Of a stretch of 64,000 nt of DNA, positions 52,229-59,906 are shown piece by piece (the first letter of the stretch is position 1; each line of letters opens with the position of its first letter). Where the stretch lies: contig JANYAE010000052.1 in the NCBI GenBank assembly GCA_025355105.1, forward strand, positions 1-64,000, written 5' to 3'. This DNA comes from Pseudomonadota bacterium. Lineage in GTDB: Bacteria; Pseudomonadota; Gammaproteobacteria; Steroidobacterales; Steroidobacteraceae. The notes below the pieces were generated by a model that did not search any database, was not told the origin of the DNA, and saw nothing but the letters and a program-made list of their open reading frames with translations. Made by a program: the position numbers and the translations under genes.

Positions 52229-53947
52229 ATGAGTCGTGCCAGCAAGCTGCTCGGCGCGCTCGGTCGCGAGCGTCTCCGATACGGCCCCGGGCAGGCCGAG
52301 GCAAAATGTCGCCTAATCGATGCGCTCGCCGCCGCGCGGCTGCGCCGGCCGCGCGAGCTCGCGGCGTTGCACGCTCATCTGCTCTTCCTCAAGGCCTTTC
52401 CCGACGACGAGACCGTCCGCGCCGCCGCGGCGCGCGGACTCGAGAAGTTCGTCACGCGGATGCGCGGGCTCGCGACGCGCGTCCTCGCGAGCCTCGAGGA
52501 CCAGGGATTTGCGGGAACGACCAGCCGCCATAGCTTCGAGGCGCCGGTCGCACGGTGGCTGGTCGAGCGCTTCGCTATGGACGCGGAGATCGACTGGAAG
52601 GCGATCGCTGACTCAGGCGGCATCGACTTCCTGCTCGGTCTGGTGACACCGCGCGCGGAGCAGGACGGTCTCGAGAGCGACCGGCTGACGACTCGGCAAT
52701 GGTTGCGCCGCTGCAAGGGCCCGGCGACGCTCAGCGACCTGGCGTGGCTGCTGCGCGAGCTGACGCGTCACCGCGCCACGCGTGCGCTCTGGCAGTCGCT
52801 CTACGACCAGGCTGGCATCCCGGTGGCCTGGCGGCTGCGCGGCGCCGCCGGCGCGACGACCTGGAACGGACTGCCGGTTCCACTCGTGCGCTACCGCGGC
52901 CGCGGCCTGCGACGGCTGCCGCCGGATCCGCGCCGGCTGATCGCGACACCGCTCGCGGGCGTTACCTGCCTCGGTGGTCGACGCGCGGACGCCGTCATCG
53001 ACGTGGCGCGGGCCGCGCTGACCGCGCGCTGCCGCGAGGTCTACGCGATCTCGCATGCCAATCCCGAGGAGGTCTATCTCGCCGACCTCGGCGCGGGTAC
53101 CGCGCTGGCGCTGATCGGCGTGCTGCCGGGGCGGCGTCTGAGCCTCGAGTCGAACTATGGCTACCTGCTGCTCTCGAACGGCGTGCCCGTGGGCTACGCC
53201 GGAGTTACGCCGCTCTTTCGCCAGGCCAACACCGGCATCAATATCTTCGAGCCGTTCCGTGGCAGCGAGGCAGCCTACCTGTACGCCCAGACCCTGCGCG
53301 CTTTCCGTACGCTGTTCGGCGTCCGGCGCTTCGTTCTCAACCCATACCAGATCGGTGCGGGCAACCGCGAGGCCATCGAGAGCGGCGCCTTCTGGTTCTA
53401 CTACCGGCTCGGCTTCCGGCCCGTGGCCGCCGAACTCGCCGCGCTGGCAGCCGCCGAGCACCAGCGGCGCCTCGCGCGGCCGCGACACCGGACGGGCGAA
53501 GAGACACTGCGGCGCCTGGCGGCGTCGGACGTCGAACTGGTCCTGCCCGGCGCACGGCACCGGGACCGGTTCACGGAGGACTGGCTCGCGGATCTGAGCC
53601 TGCTCGCGAGCGACGCGGTCGCGGGCGTAGGCGGCGCCAGCCGGGAACACGACGCGGAGCGTCTCACCGGTCGTGTCGCGCGCGCACTCGGCGCCGGCGG
53701 GCTTGCGCGCTGGCCGGTGGCGGAGCGCGAGGCCTTCGCTTCGCTCGCACCGCTCGTGTCGCTGCTCGATCTCGGTTCGCTCAATGCCCGGGCGCGCGGG
53801 GGGCTCGCGCGGCTGATGCGCGCCAAGGGCCAGGCACGCGAAGCGCGGTACGTTCGGCTCGCCGCAGCGGACCCGCACCTCATCCCGGGCCTGATGGCGG
53901 TCGCGCGGCGCGCGAGCCGGGTCCCTGAATGCGACGAGTCAACATAA
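52229..53947 (+). CDS. Large protein of unknown function with GNAT-like C-terminal region
   Basis: A 572-residue protein I cannot name. The first 200 residues are helical and Arg-rich (RRPRELAALHAHLLFLKAFP). The middle (about 285-400) looks like an acetyltransferase-type fold: SHANPEEVYLADLGAGTALA, LLLSNGVPVGYAGVTPLFRQ, then ANTGINIFEPFRGSEAAYLY and AIESGAFWFYYRLGFRPVAA, where the last resembles the GNAT end motif. The C-terminal 170 residues are helical. No signal or membrane helix. A GAGG ribosome site precedes the ATG; it may end the upstream operon after a 48-base gap. Confidence 0.75.
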   Translation: MSRASKLLGALGRERLRYGPGQAEAKCRLIDALAAARLRRPRELAALHAHLLFLKAFPDDETVRAAAARGLEKFVTRMRGLATRVLASLEDQGFAGTTSRHSFEAPVARWLVERFAMDAEIDWKAIADSGGIDFLLGLVTPRAEQDGLESDRLTTRQWLRRCKGPATLSDLAWLLRELTRHRATRALWQSLYDQAGIPVAWRLRGAAGATTWNGLPVPLVRYRGRGLRRLPPDPRRLIATPLAGVTCLGGRRADAVIDVARAALTARCREVYAISHANPEEVYLADLGAGTALALIGVLPGRRLSLESNYGYLLLSNGVPVGYAGVTPLFRQANTGINIFEPFRGSEAAYLYAQTLRAFRTLFGVRRFVLNPYQIGAGNREAIESGAFWFYYRLGFRPVAAELAALAAAEHQRRLARPRHRTGEETLRRLAASDVELVLPGARHRDRFTEDWLADLSLLASDAVAGVGGASREHDAERLTGRVARALGAGGLARWPVAEREAFASLAPLVSLLDLGSLNARARGGLARLMRAKGQAREARYVRLAAADPHLIPGLMAVARRASRVPECDEST

Positions 53948-54013
53948 TCCGGTCGGCGAACGGCTGAGCTGGCCCGATTGCGTCCGCTTGCGACGCTTTA
54001 GGGCAGGGGATCA

Positions 54014-54042
54014 TTGCGTGACAGCTTGCCCCCGGGCATAGT
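54014..54042 (+). promoter_or_regulatory. Candidate promoter upstream of the c-di-GMP riboswitch
   Basis: TTGCGT (54014-54019) and CATAGT (54037-54042) are 17 bp apart. The implied start near 54049 would begin the transcript at the 5' edge of the riboswitch, which is the main support for these otherwise weak boxes. Confidence 0.4.
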
Positions 54043-54047
54043 CCGCT

Positions 54048-54133
54048 CGTGCACATGGCAAACCCGTCGCAAGGCGGGGACGCAAAGCCTCCGGTCGTCG
54101 GAACACCAGTTCAACGATAGCGGGGTTGCCACA
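54048..54133 (+). ncRNA. Cyclic-di-GMP-I (GEMM-I) riboswitch aptamer
   Basis: The sequence carries the conserved GEMM-I elements in order: CACATGGCAAACC, the hairpin CCCGTC-GCAA-GGCGGG with a GNRA tetraloop, GGACGCAAAGCCTCCGG, a second hairpin arm (TCGTCGG ... AACGA) and TAGCGGGGTTGCCA. TGGCAA (54056-54061) pairs with TTGCCA (54126-54131) to close P1. By alignment with the Vibrio Vc2 aptamer, the ligand-specificity base (G20) is G54057, favouring c-di-GMP over cGAMP. It precedes a SPOR-domain gene by about 110 bases. Confidence 0.93.
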
Positions 54134-54245
54134 GTCCGCCCGCCGAGTCCTCGCGCCGTTCTGGCGCGGCTCCGCGAGGCGCGGTCCGGAGCCCGCTGAC
54201 GGGTCCGAGTCCGCCTTCTGGCAACCCCCGACGACCGGAGCTCGC
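54134..54245 (+). promoter_or_regulatory. Riboswitch expression platform with alternative P1 pairing
   Basis: TGGCAACCCC (54219-54228) is the exact reverse complement of GGGGTTGCCA (54122-54131), the 3' strand of the aptamer. It mimics the 5' P1 strand and would compete with it. Between them lie CCTCGCG/CGCGAGG (54149-54155 with 54173-54179), which competes with the inner GCGCC/GGCGC hairpin, and GGAGCCCG/CGGGTCC. No T-run follows, so control is more likely translational or Rho-linked than by an intrinsic terminator. Confidence 0.7.
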
Positions 54246-55217
54246 ATGGCGACCAGGGCGTTGGGAGAGTTGCGAATGAACAGCAGGAACGATCCGGCGG
54301 CCGCCGCCGAGGCGTCGGCCGTGGGCTGGCACGGCGCCGAAGCTCAGAGCCAGGCACTGCACGTCATCACGCTGGTGTCCTCCACGGCGCCGATGCCGCT
54401 GCAGGCACCCAAGGCACCGGAGCTCGCCGGGCTCGCCGTGTTCCGGTCGCGGCGGGTCGAGGACGGGCGCGAACGCTTCCGCCTCCACATCGGCTACTTC
54501 CCCTCGGCGGCGGCCGCCGAGCAGCTGCTACCGCTGGTGCGCACGCTGTACCCGGCGGCATTCGTGTCGATGGCGCCGCAGTCGAACCTCGGCTCGCTCG
54601 AGGACACGGCGGTCGCGCGCTTCAGCATCCTGAAGCCGATCGAGGACGCGGTCGTCGAGCCGCTGCCGCAGCCGATCCACGTAGCGCCGACCCCGCCACC
54701 GCTGCCGGTGTTGAGCGCGGAGCAGGCGCTCGCGGTCTTGAGCATCGGCATGCCGGACCGTGTCGCGGCGCCGTCGCCAGTCGCGGAGCCGGAGCCGGAG
54801 CCGAAGCCGAAGCCTGCGAGCGAACCACGCGCCACGCAGCGCTACGCCGTGCAGCTCATCTGGTCGAAAGACGCGATCGACCTCGCCAAGATCCCGAGCC
54901 TCGCCATCTTCGGCGGCTATCTGTTGTACGCCGTCGAGACCGAACCCGGTGGCAAGCGTATGTATGGTGTGCGACTCGGGTTCTACGCGGACGCGCTGTC
55001 GGCGCGCCTCGTCGCCCAGTACGTACGCTCGGAGTTCAAGAGCGTCGCCATCGTCCCGGTCAGCGACCGGGAGATCACCCGTGCCTCGAACGCCGCAATC
55101 CGGCTGTCGGCGGCACGCGCGTCGCGCGGCGGAGCCAATCCGCGCGTGCGCTGGCCGCAGGAGGCGGTGACCGTGGCCTTCCGTCCGGCGGCCGTCGGGG
55201 CGGCGGCCTCCCTCTAG
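54246..55217 (+). CDS. Double SPOR-like domain protein under riboswitch control
   Basis: A 323-residue protein with two SPOR-type (peptidoglycan-binding-like) segments: ALHVITLVSSTAPMPLQ to FRLHIGYFPSAAAAEQLLPL, and QRYAVQLIWSKDAIDLAKIP to MYGVRLGFYADALSARLVAQ. They are joined by a Pro/Glu/Lys linker (PVAEPEPEPKPKPASEPRAT). No signal peptide or membrane helix is evident, unusual for SPOR proteins. ATG 54246 has GGAG five bases before it; ATG 54276, with GGGAG eight bases before it, is equally plausible. It is the gene controlled by the c-di-GMP riboswitch. Confidence 0.85.
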   Translation: MATRALGELRMNSRNDPAAAAEASAVGWHGAEAQSQALHVITLVSSTAPMPLQAPKAPELAGLAVFRSRRVEDGRERFRLHIGYFPSAAAAEQLLPLVRTLYPAAFVSMAPQSNLGSLEDTAVARFSILKPIEDAVVEPLPQPIHVAPTPPPLPVLSAEQALAVLSIGMPDRVAAPSPVAEPEPEPKPKPASEPRATQRYAVQLIWSKDAIDLAKIPSLAIFGGYLLYAVETEPGGKRMYGVRLGFYADALSARLVAQYVRSEFKSVAIVPVSDREITRASNAAIRLSAARASRGGANPRVRWPQEAVTVAFRPAAVGAAASL

Positions 55218-55234
55218 TCGCGCGGCCGAGCGGG

Positions 55235-56488
55235 TCAGCCGAGGCGCGACTTGATGCTGCGCACGTCGCGAGACGAGACGGCCCCGATCAGGTGGTCGTC
55301 GGCGTCGGTGATCGGCAGCGCGCGGAAGTCGTAGCGGTCGAAGAGCTCGGCCGCATCGCGCAGCGACGCATCCGGGCGCAGCGCAATCACGTGCTCGGTC
55401 ATCAGCTCGCCGAGCGTCTGTTGCGGATCCGCGGCAACCAACTCGCGCAGGTCGACCACGCCTTTCAGGACGTCGGCGCCGTCGATCACGTACACGTACA
55501 TGATCACGTCCCTCGACTTCGCGAGCTCGCGATAGTCGCGCAGTACGTCTCCGGCGCGGGTCGACGCCGGCAGCTCGATCAGGTTGCGTGTCGCGTAGTG
55601 CCCGATCTGCTCATCGTGCTCGCTGATGATCTGCTCGACGTGCGACGACGTATCGTGATCGAGCAGCGTCAGCAGCAGGTCCGCCTCCGTCTTCGGCAGG
55701 ATCGCGAGCAGGTCGGCGGCCTGCGCCGGCGTCATCTCGTTGATCAGCCTAGCGGCCCGCTCCTTCGGCAGCGCCCCGATCAGTTCGCGCTGGACGCGCG
55801 GCTCGACCTCCTCCAGCGTCTCCGTGGCCTGTTCGGGCTCGAGCTCGTTGAACAGCGCGACGCGCTGCGGCCGGTCGAGCTCTTCGAGGATGTCGGCGAG
55901 GTCCACCGGGTGAATGTCGGCGAGCGCCGTTTTCGAGACCTTGAGCTTGACGTTACCGGTGAAGCTGTCGACCGTGCCGTGCAGCGGCTGAACGTAGAGC
56001 CACGACACGCGGGCCTCGGCATTGCGGTCGGTCAGGATGCGCGCCAGCCACTTCAGCCCCATCCGGCGCAGCGCCCGGTAGTGGCTGAAATCGACCTCCG
56101 ACGCGTACAGCGTGCCGCCCTGGAACACCAGCCGGACGTCGTAGGCGACTTCCACCTCGTGGTCGTCCATGTCGAGAATCTTCTTGTCGAGGATGTGGTC
56201 GTGGAGCAGCACCACCCCATCCGGCGGCGGTCGCTCGAAGGCCGCCGAAGTCTCGGCGCCGAGGTCGAGCACGACCTCGGTGTTCGAGATCATCAGCACC
56301 TTGTCCCACGGCACCGTCAGCGACGGGTAGCCGTACGGCCGCTTGACGATGAGGTGGCTGACGGCCGGGAGGCGGCCGGTCTCGGTGATGCCGAGGTCGC
56401 CAAGCCGTCCGATACGCTGCTGGCGCAGAAACACCTCGCGACCGAGGATCTCGCTCAGAAAGAAGTCCGCCTCGAGGACACTGACCAT
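55235..56488 (-). CDS. PRC-barrel / MgtE-N / CBS-pair protein without membrane domain
   Basis: A 417-residue cytosolic protein assembled like the regulatory part of the Mg2+ channel MgtE. It has an N-terminal PRC-barrel-like region (REVFLRQQRIGRLGDLGITE; YDVRLVFQGGTLYASEVDF), an MgtE_N helical superhelix (ADIHPVDLADILEELDRPQR; LPKERAARLINEMTPAQAAD) and two CBS motifs (YVYVIDGADVLKGVVDLREL; FRALPITDADDHLIGAVSSR). It lacks the MgtE membrane domain. It is encoded with a NRAMP-related transporter, so it probably senses Mg2+ or Mn2+ and gates that transporter. Confidence 0.88.
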   Translation of the reverse strand: MVSVLEADFFLSEILGREVFLRQQRIGRLGDLGITETGRLPAVSHLIVKRPYGYPSLTVPWDKVLMISNTEVVLDLGAETSAAFERPPPDGVVLLHDHILDKKILDMDDHEVEVAYDVRLVFQGGTLYASEVDFSHYRALRRMGLKWLARILTDRNAEARVSWLYVQPLHGTVDSFTGNVKLKVSKTALADIHPVDLADILEELDRPQRVALFNELEPEQATETLEEVEPRVQRELIGALPKERAARLINEMTPAQAADLLAILPKTEADLLLTLLDHDTSSHVEQIISEHDEQIGHYATRNLIELPASTRAGDVLRDYRELAKSRDVIMYVYVIDGADVLKGVVDLRELVAADPQQTLGELMTEHVIALRPDASLRDAAELFDRYDFRALPITDADDHLIGAVSSRDVRSIKSRLG

Positions 56489-56498
56489 GGACCGGCCC

Positions 56499-56669
56499 TC
56501 AGCTGACGAGCACGACGAAGCGATAGATCATGAGCCCGACGAGGAACAGCAGATAGACCCGCAGCGCCATCAACGACAGGCGTACGGCCGGTGACATGGC
56601 GATGCGCGGCGTCTGATAGCGACGGTTGATTTCCGCGATCGTGGCACGCAGCCGGCGGACGGTGTTCAT
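56499..56669 (-). CDS. Small single-helix membrane protein
   Basis: A 56-residue gene in the short gap between the transporter and its MgtE-N/CBS partner. It has a basic N-terminal half (MNTVRRLRATIAEINRRYQT) and one hydrophobic helix (VYLLFLVGLMIYRFVVLVS) at the C-terminus. ATG 56669 lies eight bases after the transporter stop, and its own stop is 10 bases before the next start. Position and charge pattern (N-in, cytosolic) suggest a small transporter subunit. No family is recognised. Confidence 0.65.
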   Translation of the reverse strand: MNTVRRLRATIAEINRRYQTPRIAMSPAVRLSLMALRVYLLFLVGLMIYRFVVLVS

Positions 56670-56677
56670 CGCGGCAC

Positions 56678-57946
56678 CTACTCGAACAGGCTCGGGAACA
56701 TGACGCTGACGCCGTACAGCGTCGACAGCACGACGATCGAGACGACGATGAAGCCGCCGACCAGGTTCTGTCGCGGCGAGTTGCAGTACTCGCCCATCGT
56801 CGCCTTGTCGTTGAGCAGCAGGATCAGGAACACCAGTGCCGCCGGCAGCAGCGTGACCGCGATCACCTGCACGAACAGCGTGATCAGCACGAGCGGCGCG
56901 TTCGGGATCAGCACAATCGCGCCGGCGGTCACCAGCGTGAAGAAGTAGCTGGCGTAGAACCAGGGGGCCTCGCGGATCTTGGTGTTGAGCGAGTGGGCCC
57001 AGCCGAAGATCTCGCCGAAGGCCCACGAGCTCGCCAGCGATATGCAGATTGCACCGAGCAGCCCGGCGTCGAACAGGCCGATGGCCAGGAAGGTGCCGAC
57101 GTAGCGGTCGGTCTTCATCAGCTGCTCGGCGGCCTGAGCGGCGCTGTCGATCTCGACGCCTGGCAGCACGGTGCCGGTCACGACCACGATGAAAATCGCG
57201 ACCACGACGGTCAGTACCGAGCCGAGCATCGTGTCGAAGCGCCCCCAGGGGATGTCCTTCTCGAGCATGCCCTTGTCGACCACGGCGCTCTGCTGGAAGA
57301 ACAACATCCACGGCGCGATCGTGGTACCGATATTGGCCATCAGGTAGAAGAACAGCTGGCCGTTGAAGCCGCCGGCGAAGTTCGGGATCAGCCCGGTGCG
57401 TAGGATCTCGTGCACCGACGGGTGGACCATGAATGCGCTTGGAATGTAGATGAGATTGAGTGCGCAGAACAGCAGCGCGATCTTCTCCCAGGTCCAGTAG
57501 CGGCCGTTCAGCACGATCACCGCCATCAGGGCGATCACCGCCGCAACGGTGAGCCAGGGCGGTACCCCGAAAATCGCGAGCGCCGCCGTCATGCCGATGA
57601 ACTCGGTGACCAGCGTCAGCCAGTCGACGATCATCAGATCGAGCAGCGAGAACCAGCCCCAGAACGCGCCGAAGCTGTCGAAAATCGCCTCGGCGTGACC
57701 GCGCTTGGTGACCGCGCCGAGCCGCACGGTCATCTCCTGCACGTAATAGGCCACCGGGATCAGGATCAGCAGGAACCAGATCAGCGCGTACTGGTACTTG
57801 GCGCCGGTGGCCGCATAAGTCGTGATACCGCCGGCGTCGTTGTCCGCCACCATGACGACGATGCCTGGCCCCGCGATCACCAGATACAGCCGGACCGCCT
57901 TCCAGGCCTTGCTCAGCGAGTAGTAGATCCGTGCGAAGACGTTCAT
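56678..57946 (-). CDS. NRAMP-related divalent cation transporter (NRMT-like)
   Basis: A 422-residue transporter with about eleven helices. The two broken helices that bind metal in NRAMP differ here: helix 1 reads VADNDAGGITTY in place of DPGN, and helix 6 reads GTTIAPWMLFFQQ, so the signature Met-Pro-His is Ala211-Pro-Trp213. Loss of the Met is the mark of NRAMP-related magnesium transporters, which handle Mg2+ rather than softer metals. Two downstream genes (a small membrane protein and an MgtE_N/CBS protein) fit Mg2+ homeostasis. Mn2+ remains possible. Confidence 0.88.
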   Translation of the reverse strand: MNVFARIYYSLSKAWKAVRLYLVIAGPGIVVMVADNDAGGITTYAATGAKYQYALIWFLLILIPVAYYVQEMTVRLGAVTKRGHAEAIFDSFGAFWGWFSLLDLMIVDWLTLVTEFIGMTAALAIFGVPPWLTVAAVIALMAVIVLNGRYWTWEKIALLFCALNLIYIPSAFMVHPSVHEILRTGLIPNFAGGFNGQLFFYLMANIGTTIAPWMLFFQQSAVVDKGMLEKDIPWGRFDTMLGSVLTVVVAIFIVVVTGTVLPGVEIDSAAQAAEQLMKTDRYVGTFLAIGLFDAGLLGAICISLASSWAFGEIFGWAHSLNTKIREAPWFYASYFFTLVTAGAIVLIPNAPLVLITLFVQVIAVTLLPAALVFLILLLNDKATMGEYCNSPRQNLVGGFIVVSIVVLSTLYGVSVMFPSLFE

Positions 57947-58055
57947 GCGATGCGCCGTGCTCGTTCGGCCAGCCCGCGACGCGGGGCGGCGCCGGCAGCG
58001 TACCCGTTCGGCACGCAGCCCGCACGCGCGATGCGCACCGACCGGGCTGCGCCGG

Positions 58056-59906
58056 TCACGGCCCGCGGCCGCGACCGATCCGCGTGATCCGGTCGAGGAT
58101 CACGGCGAGCAGAACGATCGCCAGTCCGGACTCGAAGCCCATCCCGACCTGCACCGTGTTGAGCGCGCGGACCACCGGCACGCCGAGTCCGCCCGCGCCG
58201 ACGAGCGCAGCGATCACCACCATCGAGAGGCTCAGCATGATGCACTGGGTGATGCCCGCGAGGATCAGCGGCGCAGCGCTTGGCAGCTCGACCTTGTAGA
58301 GCAGCTGCCAGCGCGTCGCGCCGAAGGCCTCGCCGGCTTCGAGCAGCGCGCGCGGCACGCCGGTGATGCCGAGATGCGTCAGCCGGATCGGCGCCGGCAG
58401 GGCAAAAATCACCGTCGAAATCAGCGCCGGGACGATGCCGAGCCCGAACAGCACCAGCGTCGGGATCAGGTAGACGAAGGTCGGAAGTGTCTGCATCAGG
58501 TCGAGTACCGGGCGCAGCGACGCGTGCAGGCGCGGCCGCCGGGCGGTGGCGATGCCGAGCGGCACGCCGATCGCGGTCGCGACCAGTGCCGCCACCAGCA
58601 CCAGCGACAGGGTCTCGAGGGTCGGCCGCCAATAGCCCTGATTCATGATGAACAGCAATGCCGCTGCGACGAAGGCCGCGAGCGGCAGCGAGCGCTGCAG
58701 CAGCCAGGCCAGCACCGCCGCGCCGAGGATCACGAGCGGCGCCGGAACCGAGCCGAGCGCGCGGTTGAAGGCGCCAAGCACCGCGTTCGCCGCGGTGGTG
58801 ATCGCGGTGAAGAGCGGTGCGCCGTGGCGCTTGGTCCAGTCGATGCCGCTGGCAATGGCGTCGCCGAGCGGGATCTTGTGGGCGGCGAGGCGCTGCTCGA
58901 ATCCGCCGAGACCGCGCGTCGCGCCTGCCGACGCGCTCTTGCCGGCCGGCCGGCCGTCGGCCGTCAGGACGCCGTTCAACCACTGCGCGACGACGGCCGG
59001 GTGTGCCGCGAGCCAGGCCACCGCGGCAGCTTCCGGGGTCACGCGCGTCTCGACCATTGCCAGCATGATCTCGCTCTCGCCGCGCGGCGTGAACTCGAGG
59101 TTCCGGAGCAGCCGAGCGAGGTTCGGGCACTCGTCGAGCAGGCCCGTGCGGGCGAGTGTCATCACGGTCGCGCCGCCGAAGTTGGGCCCGAACGTGGCGT
59201 CGCCGCCCGTCAGGTAGCGCACGTCGAAGCGCATGTTCATCGGGTGCGGGTCCCACGCCAGGAACACGATCGGCTGGCGCGTCGCGGTCGCCCGCGCGAC
59301 CTCGGCGAGCATGCCCTGCTCGCTCGACTCGATGAGGTGGAAGCTGCCGAGTCCGAGGTCGTTGCGCTGGATCAGCGTCAGGACGTGCTGATTGCCGTCG
59401 TTGCCGGCCTCGATCCCGTAGATCGAGTGCTTGAGGGCGGGTCCGAATCGCTGGATGTCGGCGAAGTCCCGAAGTCCGGCCTCATAGGCGTAGGCAGGCA
59501 CCGCGAGCGTGTACTTGGCGCCGACGAGGTTGGTCCGCACTACCTCGATCGAGTGATCGTCGATGAACGGGCGGCGGTCGCTGGTCTGGGCCGGCATCCA
59601 GTTGCCGAGGAAGACGTCGATGTTGCGCGCCTTCATCGCCGCGAAGGTCACCGGGACCGACAGCAGTGTCGTCCGCGGCCTATAGCCAAGGTCGGCCAGC
59701 ACCCGCGACAGCACCGCGGTGGTCGCGGTCACGTCGGTCCAGCCGACGTCGGCCATCCGCACCGTGCGGCACGACGACGGCTCGACGTTCGCCGCAGCGC
59801 TGGCGGCGCCGGCGAGCAGCAGCGTGAACGCGGTGAACCCGGCGCGGGTGTCAGCCCAGCCGCGGGAAGCGCGCCATCGCCTCCAGATCGTTGAGTCCCT
59901 GGTCAT
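58056..59906 (-). CDS. Choline/betaine ABC importer: binding protein fused to permease
   Basis: A 616-residue fusion from ATG 59906. After a Sec signal (FTAFTLLLAGAASAAA) comes an OpuAC/ChoX-type substrate-binding domain (about residues 30-330), for example VRMADVGWTDVTATTAVLSR and IDVFLGNWMPAQTSDRRPFI. From about 350 it continues as a ProW/ChoW permease: TLETLSLVLVAALVATAIGV and the EAA loop EAFGATRWQLLYKVELPSA. The start overlaps the choline sulfatase 3' end by 56 bases. No matching ATPase gene lies next to it. Imports choline or glycine betaine, by family and neighbour. Confidence 0.88.
   Translation of the reverse strand: MTRDSTIWRRWRASRGWADTRAGFTAFTLLLAGAASAAANVEPSSCRTVRMADVGWTDVTATTAVLSRVLADLGYRPRTTLLSVPVTFAAMKARNIDVFLGNWMPAQTSDRRPFIDDHSIEVVRTNLVGAKYTLAVPAYAYEAGLRDFADIQRFGPALKHSIYGIEAGNDGNQHVLTLIQRNDLGLGSFHLIESSEQGMLAEVARATATRQPIVFLAWDPHPMNMRFDVRYLTGGDATFGPNFGGATVMTLARTGLLDECPNLARLLRNLEFTPRGESEIMLAMVETRVTPEAAAVAWLAAHPAVVAQWLNGVLTADGRPAGKSASAGATRGLGGFEQRLAAHKIPLGDAIASGIDWTKRHGAPLFTAITTAANAVLGAFNRALGSVPAPLVILGAAVLAWLLQRSLPLAAFVAAALLFIMNQGYWRPTLETLSLVLVAALVATAIGVPLGIATARRPRLHASLRPVLDLMQTLPTFVYLIPTLVLFGLGIVPALISTVIFALPAPIRLTHLGITGVPRALLEAGEAFGATRWQLLYKVELPSAAPLILAGITQCIMLSLSMVVIAALVGAGGLGVPVVRALNTVQVGMGFESGLAIVLLAVILDRITRIGRGRGP

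Noticed and set aside
57947-58055. M-box or other metal riboswitch before the NRAMP-related gene
   Set aside because: The leader is short and I find none of the conserved M-box or yybP-ykoY sequence elements.
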